Below, in pieces: positions 1 through 7,086 of a DNA stretch of 45,181 bases. A model generated the notes under the pieces. The model was not told the DNA's origin. It searched no databases and was given only the letters and a program-made list of their open reading frames with translations. The stretch's first letter is position 1. Every line of letters begins with the position of its first letter. Position numbers and translations under genes: made by a program. Origin of the DNA: JBIIUJ01 sp044340025 (GTDB lineage: Bacteria > Pseudomonadota > Alphaproteobacteria > Caulobacterales > Aquidulcibacteraceae); the NCBI GenBank assembly GCA_044340025.1, contig JBIIUJ010000005.1, positions 1 through 45,181 on the forward strand, read 5' to 3'.

Positions 1-112
1 CAGTGAAGGTGAACGGGCCCGGGTTGCGCGCGATCACCCGACGCACCAGCCCGGAGAGCCGTGCGGGGGCGCCATAGTCGAACGGAAAGGACCGGATGAA
101 GGGGATCGCCAT
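1..112 (-). CDS. MBL-fold metallo-hydrolase, N-terminal fragment
   Basis: Only the first 37 codons are inside the window. The peptide begins MAIPFIRSFPFDYG and contains ARNPGPFTFT. This resembles the N-terminus of beta-lactamase-fold hydrolases of the LACTB2-like group, where a related Asn-Pro-Gly-Pro-Phe-Thr segment precedes the first beta strand. The metal-binding HxHxDH motif would lie beyond the left edge, so activity cannot be judged. The ATG at 110-112 is chosen because the family-like sequence starts there. It follows the DUF985 cupin gene on the same strand after 19 bases, so the two may be co-transcribed with gloB. The family call rests on a short peptide. Confidence 0.6.
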   Translation of the reverse strand, partial: MAIPFIRSFPFDYGAPARLSGLVRRVIARNPGPFTFT

Positions 113-131
113 GGCGGCCTAGCCTATCGCC

Positions 132-578
132 TCACGCCTTGCCCGGAAACCAGTCCGGGGCTGCCATCTCGAACGTCTCGAACACAAAGCCCGGAGCCAC
201 CGTGCAGGAGACAAGCGTGAACGCGCCCAGGCTTTCGGCCGTCTGCCAGGCCCCGGCGGGCACCACCGCCTGCGGGCGCTGGCCGGCGCGCAGATCGGGC
301 CCGAGCCGCACGCTGCGCGCGGCTGCCCCATCCTCGCTGATGGAAAGCGCTAGCGGCCCGCCGGCGTGCCAGAACCAGAGTTCGGCCGCATCCACCCGGT
401 GCCAGGCCGAAACATCGCCGGCTTCAAGCAGGAAATAGATCGCCGTCTGCCAGCCCCGGCCATCCGGGCCGGCGGGATCGCGAAACGTCTCGACATACCA
501 GCCGCCTTCAGGGTGGCGGGCCATGCCAAGGGTGCGGATGATTTCGGCTGCGCCGAGATCGCCGGAAAGCGCCCTCAC
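132..578 (-). CDS. DUF985 cupin-family protein
   Basis: This is a 148-residue single-domain cupin of the DUF985 (YML079-like) family. The N-terminus carries the typical HPEGGWYVETFR segment (residues 22-33), followed by an AIYFLLEAGD strand and a WHRVDAAELWFWH cupin motif. The C-terminal half has VVPAGAWQTAE and a CTVAPGFVFETFE ending, all family hallmarks. The length fits. The biochemical role of the family is unsettled; some members have been proposed to bind or isomerise small metabolites. The GTG start at 578 overlaps the gloB stop as GTGA, so the gene is probably translationally coupled to gloB. Confidence 0.85.
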   Translation of the reverse strand: MRALSGDLGAAEIIRTLGMARHPEGGWYVETFRDPAGPDGRGWQTAIYFLLEAGDVSAWHRVDAAELWFWHAGGPLALSISEDGAAARSVRLGPDLRAGQRPQAVVPAGAWQTAESLGAFTLVSCTVAPGFVFETFEMAAPDWFPGKA

Positions 579-1342
579 CGGAAGGCGTCCTTGGCGGCCC
601 GGACCGCGCCGAACACGGCATGGTCGGGCGCCGCCTTCAGCCCCAGCCGTTCGCGGATCGCCGCCGAGCCTGGCGCGCGCAGGAAGGGATTGGTCGCTTT
701 CTCCTCCGCCAGACGCATCGGCACGGTCGGCTCGCCTGCAGCCCTGCGGGCCTGAATCCAGTCCCAGCGGGCGAGAAGCGCCTCGTTGTCCGGCTCCACC
801 GTCAGCGCAAACCGGGCGTTCGAGGCGGTGTATTCATGGGCGCAATACAGCACGGTTTCGTCGGGCAGGGCGCTGAGCCGGCAGAGACTCTCCCACATCT
901 GCTCGGCTGTGCCCTCAAACAGCCGGCCGCAGCCCAGCGCAAACAGGGTGTCGCCCACGAAGGCCACCCCCTGCCCTGCGAAATGGAACGCGAGATGGCC
1001 CAGCGTGTGGCCGCCAACCGCGATCACCTGCGCCGCGCTTTCGCCAAGCCGGATCGTTTCGCCGCCCGAGAGCGTCTCGTCGAGCGGAGCGATCCGCGTC
1101 ACCTCCGCCGGCCCGACGATGCGCGCGCCGGTCGCAGCCTTGATCGCGGCGTTGCCGCCGGCGTGGTCCGGGTGCCAGTGGGTGTTCCAGATCTCGTCGA
1201 TCCCCCAGCCGCGGCGGGCGGCTTCGGCCAGGATGGCCTCCGCATCGGGCGTATCGATCGCAGCCACCCGCCCGGTGGCGGCGTCGCGGATCAGAAACGC
1301 GTAATTGTCCGACAGGACGGGGAATTGGGCGATTTCGATCAA
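575..1342 (-). CDS. gloB: Hydroxyacylglutathione hydrolase (glyoxalase II)
   Basis: Glyoxalase II hydrolyses S-D-lactoylglutathione to D-lactate and glutathione, the second step of methylglyoxal detoxification in the cytosol. The 255-residue product has the binuclear metal motif THWHPDH at residues 54-60, a later GHTLGH metal-ligand motif, FVGDTLFALGCGRLFEG, and the C-terminal CAHEYT segment of the glutathione-binding domain. The frame stays open upstream, but that extension would run into the divergent methyltransferase. I therefore chose the TTG at 1342, which is preceded by AGAGAGG and gives the usual family length and start (IEIAQFPVLSDNYAFLI). It is followed by the cupin gene with a GTGA overlap. 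Confidence 0.93.
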   Translation of the reverse strand: MIEIAQFPVLSDNYAFLIRDAATGRVAAIDTPDAEAILAEAARRGWGIDEIWNTHWHPDHAGGNAAIKAATGARIVGPAEVTRIAPLDETLSGGETIRLGESAAQVIAVGGHTLGHLAFHFAGQGVAFVGDTLFALGCGRLFEGTAEQMWESLCRLSALPDETVLYCAHEYTASNARFALTVEPDNEALLARWDWIQARRAAGEPTVPMRLAEEKATNPFLRAPGSAAIRERLGLKAAPDHAVFGAVRAAKDAFR

Positions 1343-1386
1343 GCGGGATTCCCTCTCTCGCCGCGCCGTCCTAGCATGGCTGGGCG

Positions 1387-2103
1387 ATGCGCACAGACGT
1401 TCTGGCCTTGCAGCGCTTTTACGCGAGCCCTTTGGGCCAGGCCACCCGCGCCATGGTGGAGCGCCGCCTCGGCGCGCTCTGGCCGCATGCACGTGGGCTC
1501 GATCTGCTCGGCTATGGCTACGCCGCGCCCTATCTCGAGCCCTACCGGGCCGAGGCCCGCCGGGTGGTGAGCTTCATGCCGGCAGCCCAGGGGGTGGAGC
1601 GCTGGCCCGATGGCGCCGCCTCCCTCTCTGTCATCGCCGACGAGGGCCGCCTTCCCTTTCTGGACTCGGTGTTCGACCGCGCGCTCATGGTGCATGCGCT
1701 TGAGGAGGCCGACGCCGCCCGCCCTCTGCTGCGGGAGTTGTGGCGCGTGCTGGCGCCGGAGGCGCGGGTGATCCTGGTGGTGGCCAACCGGTCCGGTCTG
1801 TGGGCGCGCGCCGATGCAACGCCGTTCGGCCATGGGCGGCCCTACTCGCGCGAGCAGCTGGGCGGCCTTTTGCAGGATGCCCTGTTCCAGCCCACCGCAT
1901 GGGCGCGCGCGCTTTACTGCCCGCCGCTGTCCTGGCGGGTGGCGGCTGGGGCGGCGGAAGCGTGGGAGCGAGCAGGAGAAACCGCGTGGCCGGCCTTCGG
2001 CGGCGTGCTGCTTGTTGAGGCGGTGAAACGCCTCGAAGGCGGGCTTGTGGAGCGCGCGGGTCGGCGCGTTTTACTGGCTGGCGCGGCGCTGGCCCGCCCC
2101 TGA
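1387..2103 (+). CDS. Class I SAM-dependent methyltransferase
   Basis: This 238-residue protein resembles the methyltransferases often encoded divergently from gloB in alphaproteobacteria. The N-terminal FYASPLGQATRAMVERRL segment precedes a Rossmann-like strand, GLDLLGYGY, that replaces the usual GxGxG loop. The acidic post-motif is ADEGRLPFLDSVFDRALMVHALEEAD, typical of the Methyltransf_11 family, and RVLAPEARVILVVANR follows as strand 5. The substrate cannot be told from sequence. The start is 44 bases from the gloB start, so the two genes share a divergent promoter region. Confidence 0.82.
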   Translation: MRTDVLALQRFYASPLGQATRAMVERRLGALWPHARGLDLLGYGYAAPYLEPYRAEARRVVSFMPAAQGVERWPDGAASLSVIADEGRLPFLDSVFDRALMVHALEEADAARPLLRELWRVLAPEARVILVVANRSGLWARADATPFGHGRPYSREQLGGLLQDALFQPTAWARALYCPPLSWRVAAGAAEAWERAGETAWPAFGGVLLVEAVKRLEGGLVERAGRRVLLAGAALARP

Positions 2104-2250
2104 CGATTACACTTTGGGCGATCGGCGCCGCAATTCGCCCAAGAAGCCAGCGCCAAACCCCGAAGCGGCGCGTCGCAGCCGCCTTGCCGCCTGAAAAATC
2201 ATCGCTAGGCTGCTATTGATCGCGCAGCTTTCTTGCGGGGGGACAGGTCC

Positions 2251-2595
2251 ATGAAGCTCATCACAGCCATCATCAAGCCGAGCCGGTTGGATGCGGTGCT
2301 CGACGCCGCCACCGAAGCCGGCGTGACCGGGCTGACGGTGACCGAAGTGCGCGGCTATGGCCGCCAGAAGGGCAAGACGGAAGTCTATCGCGGCGCCGAA
2401 TATGAAGTGAAACTTCTGCCCAAGGTGAAGGTGGAGATCGCGGTCGGCGGCGACATGGTCGACAAGGTGGTGGAAGCCATCGCTGCGGCCGCCAACACAG
2501 GCAAGATCGGGGATGGCAAGATCCTCGTTTCCGATCTCGAGGCCGCCTTGCGCATCCGCACGGGCGAGCGCGATCTGGCCGCCATCACGGGCTGA
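2251..2595 (+). CDS. P-II family nitrogen regulatory protein
   Basis: P-II proteins are trimeric sensors of 2-oxoglutarate, ATP/ADP and glutamine status that control ammonium uptake and assimilation. The 114-residue product starts MKLITAIIKP. It has the T-loop with GYGRQKG (residues 35-41) and YRGAEY ending in the uridylylation site Tyr51, then the B-loop/C-loop signature TGKIGDGKI and a C-terminal RIRTGE. All key residues are present. I chose the ATG at 2251, preceded by a G-rich stretch, over an in-frame TTG six codons earlier. Neither glnA nor amtB is adjacent, so the gene is isolated from its usual partners, and glnB versus glnK cannot be decided. Confidence 0.93.
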   Translation: MKLITAIIKPSRLDAVLDAATEAGVTGLTVTEVRGYGRQKGKTEVYRGAEYEVKLLPKVKVEIAVGGDMVDKVVEAIAAAANTGKIGDGKILVSDLEAALRIRTGERDLAAITG

Positions 2596-2711
2596 AGCGC
2601 GCGGCCTGCCGAAAGGCGGGATGCGACCAATCCGCTCGGGAGACGCTCCCGGCCTTGGCGCCGGGACCCTTTCTGCGTCTGGTGTCGCGCGGGCGAAGGA
2701 GCCATGCGCGC

Positions 2712-4079
2712 ATGATCGAAGACACTCTGATCCCGCTTCTTCTGAAGCATGCCCAGACGGCCGCGCCGCGCTACACGAGCTACCCCACCGCCAACCACTT
2801 CCATGCCGGCGTGGACGCCCGCGCCTATTCAGGCTGGCTTGAGCGGCTCGATCGCGCAGAGCCGGTCTCGCTCTACGTTCACATCCCGTTTTGCGCTCAG
2901 CAATGCTGGTATTGCGGCTGCAACATGAAGCTGGCGGCCCGCTACGAGCCAATTGCGGACTATGTCGATGCGCTGCTGCGCGAGATTGATCTGGTGGCGG
3001 ACCGGGCGCCGGCCGGCTTGCGCTTCGCGCATCTCCATTTCGGCGGCGGCACGCCAAGCGTTCTGTCTCCTGAGGATATGGAGCGGGTGATGACCCGCCT
3101 GCGCCGCCGGTTCAGCCCGGAAGACGGCGCAGAAATCGCCATCGAGATTGATCCGCGCACCTTCAGCCGCCGGCTTCTGGAGCGGCTGGCCGCGCTGGGG
3201 TTCAACCGCGCCAGCCTTGGCGTGCAGGAGTTCGATCCCACGGTTCAGGCCGCCATCAACCGCGAACAGCCCCCCGAAATGATCGCCGCGACCGTGGCGG
3301 CGCTGCGTGAGGCGGGGATTGCGGCGATGAACTTCGATCTCGTCTATGGCCTGCCGCACCAGACCGCCGCCACGCTCGCCCGCACGATCGAGACCGGCGC
3401 AGCGATGGCGCCGGATCGGGTGGCCCTGTTCGGCTATGCCCATGTGCCCTGGTTTGCCAAGAACCAGCGCCTGATCCCGCAGGACGCCCTGCCCGATGGC
3501 GCAGAGCGGGTGCGCCAAGCGCTTGGCGCGCGCGCGGGCTTCGAGGCGGCGGGCTATCAGGCCATAGGGCTGGATCATTTCGCCTTGCCCGCCGATCCGC
3601 TGGCGCGCGCCGCGCGCGACGGCGGGCTTCGCCGCAACTTCCAGGGCTACACCACCGATGGCTGCGCCACGATGCTCGGCTTCGGCGCCACTGCCATCGG
3701 CGCGACGCCGGCGGGCTTTGTCCAGAACATCGCCGAGACCGGCGCCTGGAGCCGCGCGGTCAACGCCGGCGCCCTTCCGGTGGAGCGCGGCATCGCCCTG
3801 ACCGACGAAGACCGCCTGCGCGCCGCCGTGATCGAGCGGCTCATGTGCGACGGGGCGGTCGACGCCGCCGCACTCGCAGCGGCTGCAGGCCGTCCGGCAG
3901 GCCATTTCGACGCCGCGTTTGCGGCTTTGGCGCCGCTGGCGGCGGATGGGCTGGCGCATGTGGCCGATGGGCGCGTGACGCTCTCAGAGGGCGGGGCCTT
4001 TGTCTCGCGGCTGGCGGCGGCCGCCTTCGACGCCCACCGCGCGCCTGCCGCCCCCGCCCGCCACGCCGTGGCGATCTGA
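2712..4079 (+). CDS. hemN: Oxygen-independent coproporphyrinogen III oxidase (radical SAM)
   Basis: HemN decarboxylates coproporphyrinogen III to protoporphyrinogen IX without oxygen, using SAM and a 4Fe-4S cluster. The 455-residue product matches the E. coli enzyme in size. The cluster motif is CAQQCWYCGC, with cysteines at residues 61, 65 and 68 plus the extra Cys70 typical of true HemN rather than HemW. APRYTSYPTANHF at the N-terminus, HFGGGTPS and GLPHQT are family hallmarks. The ATG at 2712 gives the family start; an ORF start at 2655 would add 19 unlikely residues. No clear FNR-type box is visible upstream. The oxygen-dependent counterpart hemF lies at 10291-11166. Confidence 0.95.
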   Translation: MIEDTLIPLLLKHAQTAAPRYTSYPTANHFHAGVDARAYSGWLERLDRAEPVSLYVHIPFCAQQCWYCGCNMKLAARYEPIADYVDALLREIDLVADRAPAGLRFAHLHFGGGTPSVLSPEDMERVMTRLRRRFSPEDGAEIAIEIDPRTFSRRLLERLAALGFNRASLGVQEFDPTVQAAINREQPPEMIAATVAALREAGIAAMNFDLVYGLPHQTAATLARTIETGAAMAPDRVALFGYAHVPWFAKNQRLIPQDALPDGAERVRQALGARAGFEAAGYQAIGLDHFALPADPLARAARDGGLRRNFQGYTTDGCATMLGFGATAIGATPAGFVQNIAETGAWSRAVNAGALPVERGIALTDEDRLRAAVIERLMCDGAVDAAALAAAAGRPAGHFDAAFAALAPLAADGLAHVADGRVTLSEGGAFVSRLAAAAFDAHRAPAAPARHAVAI

Positions 4080-4131
4080 TCCGGGCGCTTGCCGCGCGCG
4101 GCCCCCTTGGGCTATACGCCCCCTCCCGGTC

Positions 4132-4207
4132 GCCGCTTTAGCTCAGCCGGTAGAGCATCGCATTCGTAATGCGAGGGTCGCGTGTTCGAGTCACGCAAGC
4201 GGCACCA
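4132..4207 (+). tRNA. tRNA-Thr (anticodon CGT), CCA encoded
   Basis: The 76-base cloverleaf folds by eye. The acceptor stem GCCGCTT pairs with AAGCGGC, the D arm is GCTC...GAGC, and the anticodon stem TCGCA/TGCGA carries the loop TTCGTAA with anticodon CGT. The T arm GCGTG/CACGC carries the loop TTCGAGT. The discriminator is A and the genomic CCA follows at 4205-4207. It reads ACG threonine codons, which are common in a GC-rich genome. It lies 52 bases after hemN. The stretch just downstream is decayed and atypical, which is common next to tRNA genes used as integration sites. Confidence 0.97.
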
Positions 4208-4262
4208 TTTGCCATCGCCCCCCGCTCCCGCCACGGTGCGCCTTTGACTTGGAGGCGGGGCC

Positions 4263-4520
4263 ATGGCGGCAGTCATCGACCCCACGAAGGATCGGTTTGC
4301 GCAGTATCGCGCCGATGATCTGCCTGGCGCAATCCGCATGCTCAATCTCGCTCGCTTAAAGTCGCAGGCCAGATCGCCACGGGTGCAGAGGCCAAAGGCT
4401 TCCGCCTGCGCAGCGCATCACATGGCACGACGCTCGCAATGATGATGGCCAGAAAAAGACATCATTGCGGCGATCACGAGTTCGTCATTGACTCAGCAGG
4501 CACAATGCGAGGGGTAAAAA
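4263..4520 (+). pseudogene. Decayed DUF1330-like remnant
   Basis: The frame from the ATG at 4263 starts MAAVIDPTKDRFAQYRADD and continues LPGAIRMLNLARL. This matches the DUF1330 start pattern, a P-T-x-x-x-F helix followed by G-x-x-x-M-L-N-L-x-R. After about 33 residues the similarity stops in that frame, which closes at 4442. A shifted frame downstream encodes VAGQIATGAEAKGF, reminiscent of the next DUF1330 block (GxxLTGAEAY). This suggests a frameshift or small deletion. Intact members are about 95-140 residues, so the gene is probably dead. It fills most of the 341-base interval between tRNA-Thr and the PEP-CTERM gene. The right boundary is approximate, and the family call rests on short motifs. 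Confidence 0.45.
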
Positions 4521-4548
4521 TTGGGTAATCAAGAGTGAGGGTTCATAC

Positions 4549-5256
4549 GTGAAAAATGTGAAGGCATTTGCGGTCGCGGCAGCAGCCATCTTCGTGGCGG
4601 GCGGCGCTCACGCAGCCACCAACATCCTGGTCAACGGAAGCTTTGAAAACGGCGCTAACGGCCTTTCCAACTGGACGCTTGGCGGCAGCATCGCCGGCGA
4701 CCCCGGCTTCCCGGCCACTGCGATTTTCTACGGAAATTCTGGGGCTTATCCGAACGGCGCATTTGGACAAGCTGTTCCGGTCGACAACGCGGTTTCGAAT
4801 AGCCCGGATGCCGCTGGAAAGCGTGGGGTCTATTTCGTCAGCGACAAGTCGAAGCCTGAGACCCTGACGCAGTCTATCTTCCTTGCCGCAGGTCGTTACG
4901 AGTTCGGGTTTTCGGCCTATGCTCCCCAGAACGGCTTGAACAATCCTGGTCCGGCTACCTTTGTGGCCAGCCTGAATGGCGCGCTGCTGCCGAACCCGGT
5001 TCTGAACATTGGTTCGATGACGCCAACAACCTGGACGCCTTTCAGCAGGCAAGTCGTGATCACGACCGCCGGCAGCTACGACTTCAAGTTCGAGTTCAAC
5101 ACGAACCAAAAACCGTCCAAGGACATCGTGGTGGATCGGGCCTATGTGATGGCTGTGCCGGAGCCGCAGACCTGGATGATGATGATCCTCGGCTTTGGCA
5201 TGGTCGCCGGCGCGCTGCGCCGCCGCCATGCAGCGGCCATCGCCGCGCACGCCTGA
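4549..5256 (+). CDS. PEPxxWA-CTERM sorting-domain secreted protein
   Basis: This 235-residue exported protein has a signal peptide (MKNVKAFAVAAAAIFVAGGAHA) followed by a beta-rich domain starting TNILVNGSFENG, a common opening in PEP-CTERM proteins with a carbohydrate-binding-like fold. The C-terminus has the sorting signal VPEPQTWMMMILGFGMVAGALRRR: a PEPxxW motif, a hydrophobic helix and a basic tail. Such proteins are processed by an exosortase and often tied to exopolysaccharide. No exosortase gene is in the window. The GTG start at 4549 follows GAGTGAGG at a good distance. Its GC content and codon use look less extreme than its neighbours. A strong terminator follows, so it is probably monocistronic. 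Confidence 0.85.
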   Translation: MKNVKAFAVAAAAIFVAGGAHAATNILVNGSFENGANGLSNWTLGGSIAGDPGFPATAIFYGNSGAYPNGAFGQAVPVDNAVSNSPDAAGKRGVYFVSDKSKPETLTQSIFLAAGRYEFGFSAYAPQNGLNNPGPATFVASLNGALLPNPVLNIGSMTPTTWTPFSRQVVITTAGSYDFKFEFNTNQKPSKDIVVDRAYVMAVPEPQTWMMMILGFGMVAGALRRRHAAAIAAHA

Positions 5257-5300
5257 GGCCAGCCCGCCCCCTGAGCCGGGGCGGCGCCAGCCTGAATCGC

Positions 5301-5334
5301 AAGCCCGGGGCCAGCGCGCTGGCCCCGGGCTTTT
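5301..5334 (+). terminator. Strong Rho-independent terminator
   Basis: A perfect 16-base inverted repeat (5301-5316 against 5317-5332) with core GCCCGGGGCCAGCG is followed by a short T-run (TTTT then GCTTTG). It lies 45 bases after the PEP-CTERM stop and ends that transcription unit before the NDUFA9-like gene. The palindrome is symmetric but the U-tract lies only on the plus-strand side, so it should act mainly on plus-strand transcripts. Confidence 0.88.
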
Positions 5335-5429
5335 GCTTTGCGGCGTGGGTGCAGTTCCGCAGCGTGGACAGGTCGCCATGCGCGCGCTACCTGCCTGCCA
5401 GTCAGCTAACAACGCGAGGGTCTGGCCGC

Positions 5430-6404
5430 ATGCGGGATGAGATGATCGTCGTCTTCGGCGGCTCGGGCTTCATCGGGCGCTCTGTCGTGCGCGCGCTGGC
5501 GCGGGCAGGCAAGCGGGTTCGGGTGGCGATGCGCCGGCCGCACCTGGGCCACGAACTGCGCGTGATGGGCGATGTGGGCCAGATCCAGCTCGTGCAGGCC
5601 AATGTGCGCGACGCGGCCTCCGTGGCGCGCGCGCTGGAGGGCGCAAGCGGCGCGGTGAACCTGGTTGGTCTGCTCTTCGAGAAAGGCCGCCAGACCTTCG
5701 AGGACGTGCAGGCCGCGGGCGCAGCCGCCATTGCTCAGGCCTGCGCGGCCGCAGGGGTGGAGCGTCTGGTGCATGTCTCCGCCATCGGCGCGGATGCGGG
5801 CTCGAAGTCGGCCTATGGGCGCACGAAGGCGGCGGCCGAGGCGGCCATGCGCGCGACCGTGCCGGGCGCGGTGATCCTGCGCCCCTCCATCGTGTTCGGA
5901 CCGGAGGATGATTTCTTCAACCGCTTCGCCCAGATGGCGCGGATGAGCCCGGCCCTGCCGCTGATCGGCGGCGGCAAGACGCAGTTTCAGCCGGTCTATG
6001 TCGGCGATGTGGCCGATGCGGTGGTCGCGGGCCTCGATCGTGCGGACGCGCGCGGCAAGACGTTCGAGCTCGGCGGACCCCAGACCTACAGCTTCAAGGA
6101 GCTGTTGACCTACATCACCCGGGAGATCGATCGCCCGCGCCTGCTGGTGGGCCTGCCGTTTCCGGTCGCCCAGACGATGGGCCGGGTGGCGGACTTCGTG
6201 TTCCGGTTCAATCCGTTCGCCGGGCCGCCCCTGACCGGGGATCAGGTGGAAATGCTCAAGACCGATAATGTGGTCAGCCCCGGCGCCCTCACGCTTGCCG
6301 ATCTCGGCGTCGGCCCGCTGGAGACGGTGGAGGCCATTACGCCGGCCTATCTCTATCGCTTCCGGCCCTATGGCCAGTTCCAGACCCGCAAGAAGCCGGG
6401 CTGA
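5430..6404 (+). CDS. NDUFA9-like NAD(P)-binding reductase (extended SDR)
   Basis: This 324-residue Rossmann protein belongs to the group annotated as complex I NDUFA9 subunit family or NAD-dependent epimerase/dehydratase. The N-terminal nucleotide loop is VVFGGSGFIG (GGxGxxG type, residues 7-16). The mid-protein VSAIGADAGSKSAYGRTKAAAE carries the YxxxK pair, and LRPSIVFGPEDDFFNRFAQ is characteristic of the family. Whether bacterial members attach to complex I is not established. The ATG at 5430 is chosen; a longer reading from 5349 adds unlikely residues. The O-methyltransferase follows after 4 bases, suggesting an operon. Confidence 0.88.
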   Translation: MRDEMIVVFGGSGFIGRSVVRALARAGKRVRVAMRRPHLGHELRVMGDVGQIQLVQANVRDAASVARALEGASGAVNLVGLLFEKGRQTFEDVQAAGAAAIAQACAAAGVERLVHVSAIGADAGSKSAYGRTKAAAEAAMRATVPGAVILRPSIVFGPEDDFFNRFAQMARMSPALPLIGGGKTQFQPVYVGDVADAVVAGLDRADARGKTFELGGPQTYSFKELLTYITREIDRPRLLVGLPFPVAQTMGRVADFVFRFNPFAGPPLTGDQVEMLKTDNVVSPGALTLADLGVGPLETVEAITPAYLYRFRPYGQFQTRKKPG

Positions 6405-6408
6405 CGCG

Positions 6409-7086
6409 ATGTCGCGCTCCATGGGTCTTTCCGACGAGATCGTCGCCTATCTCGCCCACGCCAACCCGGCCGAACATCCCGCGCTTGCCCGCTGCCGGGC
6501 CGAGACCGCCGCCCACCCGATGGCGCGCATGCAGATCAGCGCCGAACAGGGCGCGCTGATGGCTTTCCTGGCCCGGCTGATCAATGCGCGCCTGGCGGTG
6601 GAGGTGGGCGTCTTCACAGGCTATTCGGCGCTCGCCACGGCGCTGGCGCTACGCGCGAACGCCGGGCCTGGGGCGCGGCTCTATGCCTGCGACGTCTCGG
6701 CGGACTGGACCGATCTGGCCCGCGGCTACTGGGCCGAAGCCCAGGTGGAAGACACGATCGACCTGCGCATCGCGCCCGCCGGCGAGACGCTGGCGCGTCT
6801 GGCGGAGGAAGGCCTCGCTGGACGGATCGACCTTGCTTTCATCGACGCCGACAAGACCGGCTATCCCGGCTATTTCGAGCAGGTGCTGCGGCTCTTGCGG
6901 CCTGGCGGGCTGATGCTGTTTGACAATGTGCTCTGGTCCGGCCGGGTGGCCGATCCGGCGCAGAGCGAGCCCGATACGATGGCGCTGCGGGCGCTGGCCG
7001 ATCTGGTGCGCGAGGATGCGCGCGTCGATAATGTCATGACCGGCATCGGCGACGGGCTGTTGATGGCGCGCAAGCGCGCTGGCTAG
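6409..7086 (+). CDS. Class I O-methyltransferase (caffeoyl-CoA OMT type)
   Basis: The 225-residue product resembles the Methyltransf_3 family of cation-dependent O-methyltransferases. The SAM-binding motif is EVGVFTGYSALATALAL, the acidic motif with metal-binding aspartates is FIDADKTGYPGYFEQ, and RPGGLMLFDNVLWSGRVAD carries the metal-binding Asp-Asn pair. The physiological acceptor is unknown; catechol-like or CoA-linked substrates are usual in the family. The start at 6409 lies 4 bases after the upstream gene. The stop overlaps the convergent lipoprotein gene by 4 bases, leaving no room for an intergenic terminator. Confidence 0.9.
   Translation: MSRSMGLSDEIVAYLAHANPAEHPALARCRAETAAHPMARMQISAEQGALMAFLARLINARLAVEVGVFTGYSALATALALRANAGPGARLYACDVSADWTDLARGYWAEAQVEDTIDLRIAPAGETLARLAEEGLAGRIDLAFIDADKTGYPGYFEQVLRLLRPGGLMLFDNVLWSGRVADPAQSEPDTMALRALADLVREDARVDNVMTGIGDGLLMARKRAG

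Noticed and set aside
2600..2690. Rho-independent terminator between the P-II gene and hemN
   Set aside because: Short GC hairpins are present but without a proper T-run, so no terminator is claimed.
4132..4207. tRNA-Thr as an active integration site
   Set aside because: No integrase gene or duplicated tRNA 3' end was seen downstream, so only a possible old scar is reported.
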